In this document: positions 62,261 through 64,000 of the stretch, piece after piece
Layout: each line of letters begins with the position of its first letter
Position numbering within the stretch: the stretch's first letter is position 1
Assembly (NCBI RefSeq): GCF_002217795.2
Contig: NZ_AP018823.1
Span: forward strand, 2,852,001 to 2,916,000
From: Aquitalea magnusonii
GTDB taxonomy: Bacteria > Pseudomonadota > Gammaproteobacteria > Burkholderiales > Chromobacteriaceae
Direction: 5' to 3'
Length of the DNA stretch: 64,000 nt
Notes under the pieces: generated by a model
Database searches by the model: none
Told to the model about the DNA's origin: nothing
The model's input: the letters and a program-made list of their open reading frames with translations, nothing else
Program-made: the position numbers and the translations under genes

Positions 62261-64000
62261 ATGAACAGCAGCAACAAGCAACCATTCTCCGGCCTGGCAC
62301 TGGGTCATGCAGTGTGCATGGCCAGCCTGGCACTGGCCGTGCAACAGGCCTATGCCGCCACGGACAGCACCACCCTGGAAACGGTGAAAGTCAGCGCCGA
62401 TCAGCGCAATGATGCGCTGGCACCGACACAGGGCTATCAGGTGGGCAGCAGCAAGAGCGCCAGTAAAACCGATACCCCGCTGCAGGACATCCCACAGGCG
62501 GTATCGGTGGTCACCCGCCAGCAAATCGAGGATCAGCAAGCCCGCACCATCAGCGAAGCACTCAATTACACACCGGGGGTATTTACCGGCGCGGTGGGCT
62601 CCACCACCCGCTATGACTACATTGTGTTGCGTGGTTTCAGCGATCACCCCACCTCCAATGAATTTCTGGATGGCCTGCGCCTGTTTGGCGACCCGGATGG
62701 CTATAACACCCTGCAGATTGACCCCTACGTGGTGGAAAGACTGGACGTAGTGCGCGGACCGGCTTCCGCCAGCTATGGCCAGGCCTCACCCGGCGGCGTG
62801 GTGGCCATCACCAGCAAACGCCCGCTGCAATCGGACTACCATGAGCTGTCGCTGACCGTGGGCAACCACCAGCAACGCAGCCTGGGGCTGGACTTTGGCG
62901 GTGCCGTGGCCGGGCGCGATGATCTGTCCTACCGCCTGGTGGCCAAGGGCAGCGCCGCCGACCAGCAGCAAAACGGTGCCAGCACCGAACGCTATGTGCT
63001 GGCCCCCTCGCTCAACTGGAAAATCAGCGACAGTACCAATCTGCTGCTGCAAGCCTATTTGCAGAAAGACCCCAGCACCGGCTACCACGGCACCCTGCCC
63101 TACTACGGCACCGTGGTACCGCATAACGGCAAAACCATCTCCACCGACTTCAACGAAGGCTCCAGTGGCGACGGCATGAGCCGCGAACAGCAATACTTTG
63201 GCTATCAGCTGGAACACCGCATCAACGACGCGCTGACCTTCCGCCAGCAATACCGCCTGCAACTGAGCAAGACCGACCTGAGCCAGTACTCCGACGTGGG
63301 CTGGGTGTCGGACAGCTCCGACCTGCTCAACCGCACCTATGCCCGCTCCAGCGAGCGCTCCACCGCCCACATCATCGACAACAACCTGGAAGCCCGCTTC
63401 AGTGCGCTGGGACTCAAGCACACCGTGCTGGCCGGACTGGACTACCAGACCAGCCGCAACAAGGGCGACAACTCCTATACCTACACCGGCACCACCATCA
63501 ACCCCTTCAACACCGTCTATGACGACAGCAGCCACCCGCTGTCCTACAAATACTTCGACCGCAAGCGCGATCAGACCGGTGTCTACCTGCAAGACCAGAT
63601 GGCGCTGGACAACTGGAAACTGACCGCCGGCCTGCGCCACGATCAGGCCAAGGTATCGGAAACCAATACCAGCACCGGCGTGAGCAATAGCTGGGATGGC
63701 GGCAAAACCACCGGTCGGCTGGGGCTGGTCTACCAGGCGGCCAATGGCCTGAGCCCCTACCTGAGCTATAGCGAAGGCTTTGACCCAAGCCAGGCCTATG
63801 CCACCGATACCAATGGCAATGTGCTCAAACCGATGCAAAGCAAGCAAAGCGAAGTCGGCATCCGCTACCAGCCCAACAGCGACATCCAGCTTTCGGCGGC
63901 CATCTACGACTTGCGCCAAAGCAATGTCGCCCAATACAACGCCACCACCTTCAAATACGATCCTATCGGCAAGGTCCGCTCGCGCGGCGTGGAACTGGAA
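62261..64000 (+). CDS. TonB-dependent ferric-hydroxamate siderophore receptor, 3' end beyond window
   Basis: 580 codons are visible with no stop. The signal peptide ends QQAYA/ATD (about residue 33), followed by a TonB-box-like TLETVKVSAD, the plug domain (DIPQAVSVVTRQQIEDQQAR; VERLDVVRGPASASYGQASP; GGVVAITSKRP) and the first half or more of the beta barrel. The plug style fits FhuE/FauA/FoxA-type ferrisiderophore receptors. It imports the siderophore made by the facing operon through the outer membrane using TonB energy. The ATG has AAGGAA 6 bases upstream. Truncated only by the window. Confidence 0.94.
   Translation, partial: MNSSNKQPFSGLALGHAVCMASLALAVQQAYAATDSTTLETVKVSADQRNDALAPTQGYQVGSSKSASKTDTPLQDIPQAVSVVTRQQIEDQQARTISEALNYTPGVFTGAVGSTTRYDYIVLRGFSDHPTSNEFLDGLRLFGDPDGYNTLQIDPYVVERLDVVRGPASASYGQASPGGVVAITSKRPLQSDYHELSLTVGNHQQRSLGLDFGGAVAGRDDLSYRLVAKGSAADQQQNGASTERYVLAPSLNWKISDSTNLLLQAYLQKDPSTGYHGTLPYYGTVVPHNGKTISTDFNEGSSGDGMSREQQYFGYQLEHRINDALTFRQQYRLQLSKTDLSQYSDVGWVSDSSDLLNRTYARSSERSTAHIIDNNLEARFSALGLKHTVLAGLDYQTSRNKGDNSYTYTGTTINPFNTVYDDSSHPLSYKYFDRKRDQTGVYLQDQMALDNWKLTAGLRHDQAKVSETNTSTGVSNSWDGGKTTGRLGLVYQAANGLSPYLSYSEGFDPSQAYATDTNGNVLKPMQSKQSEVGIRYQPNSDIQLSAAIYDLRQSNVAQYNATTFKYDPIGKVRSRGVELE

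Noticed and set aside
1..64000. CRISPR arrays, tRNA or rRNA genes
   Set aside because: No regularly spaced short repeats and no cloverleaf or rRNA-like stretch were seen on either strand.

Overview
The window looks like a chromosome segment of a Gram-negative betaproteobacterium of the Chromobacteriaceae (Chromobacterium / Aquitalea / Vogesella group). The best single clue is a 297-residue phenylalanine hydroxylase whose length, start and iron ligands (His138, His143, Glu184) fit the Chromobacterium violaceum enzyme as I remember it. No rRNA or tRNA gene and no CRISPR array was seen.

Region 1 (1-15582, mostly minus strand) is the early half and head-packaging start of a Mu-like transposable prophage that runs off the left edge. 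From right to left it carries a plus-strand S24 repressor, a divergent operator region, Ner, a CII-like regulator, transposase A, target-capture ATPase B, a run of small early genes, GemA, Mor, an independently terminated secreted-protein 'moron', a lysis cassette (M15 endolysin, holin-like protein, nested Rz/Rz1 spanins), a DksA-type protein, the terminase subunits and the start of the portal gene. Its probable Mu-left end is near 15582.

Region 2 (15583-16670) has no protein genes that I can support. It holds two copies of a roughly 235-bp structured repeat. The 5' half is identical between copies, and the 3' half differs in ways that keep the hairpins paired. It also holds, on the minus strand, a consensus sigma-54 promoter followed about 110 bp later by a strong intrinsic terminator: a candidate sigma-54-dependent small RNA.

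Region 3 (16670-25634, plus) has a tail-anchored orphan protein, then a tightly packed phosphorelay and c-di-GMP cluster: Cache-domain histidine kinase, single-domain receiver, hybrid kinase with HPt, receiver-HD-GYP and HDOD-receiver-GGDEF. Region 4 (25.7-33.5 kb) is housekeeping: phhA with a divergent Lrp/AsnC regulator, a DUF808 membrane protein, a KirBac-type K+ channel, cardiolipin synthase, an ogt/alkA repair operon and a membrane diguanylate cyclase.

Region 5 (34-52.4 kb) is a nitrate-respiration island: narGHJI, two NarK transporters, divergent narXL, a NIT-domain (nitrate/nitrite-sensing) chemoreceptor and moaA for molybdenum cofactor. An orphan fimbrial subunit and a PAS-GGDEF protein sit among them. 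Uptake, reduction, cofactor supply, gene regulation and taxis toward nitrate are therefore grouped together.

Region 6 (52.4-64.0 kb) is a Fur-box-controlled hydroxamate siderophore locus of the alcaligin/putrebactin type. It encodes N-hydroxylase, MFS exporter, acyltransferase, NIS synthetase, FhuF-like reductase and an ABC importer on the minus strand, with a divergent TonB-dependent receptor cut by the right edge.
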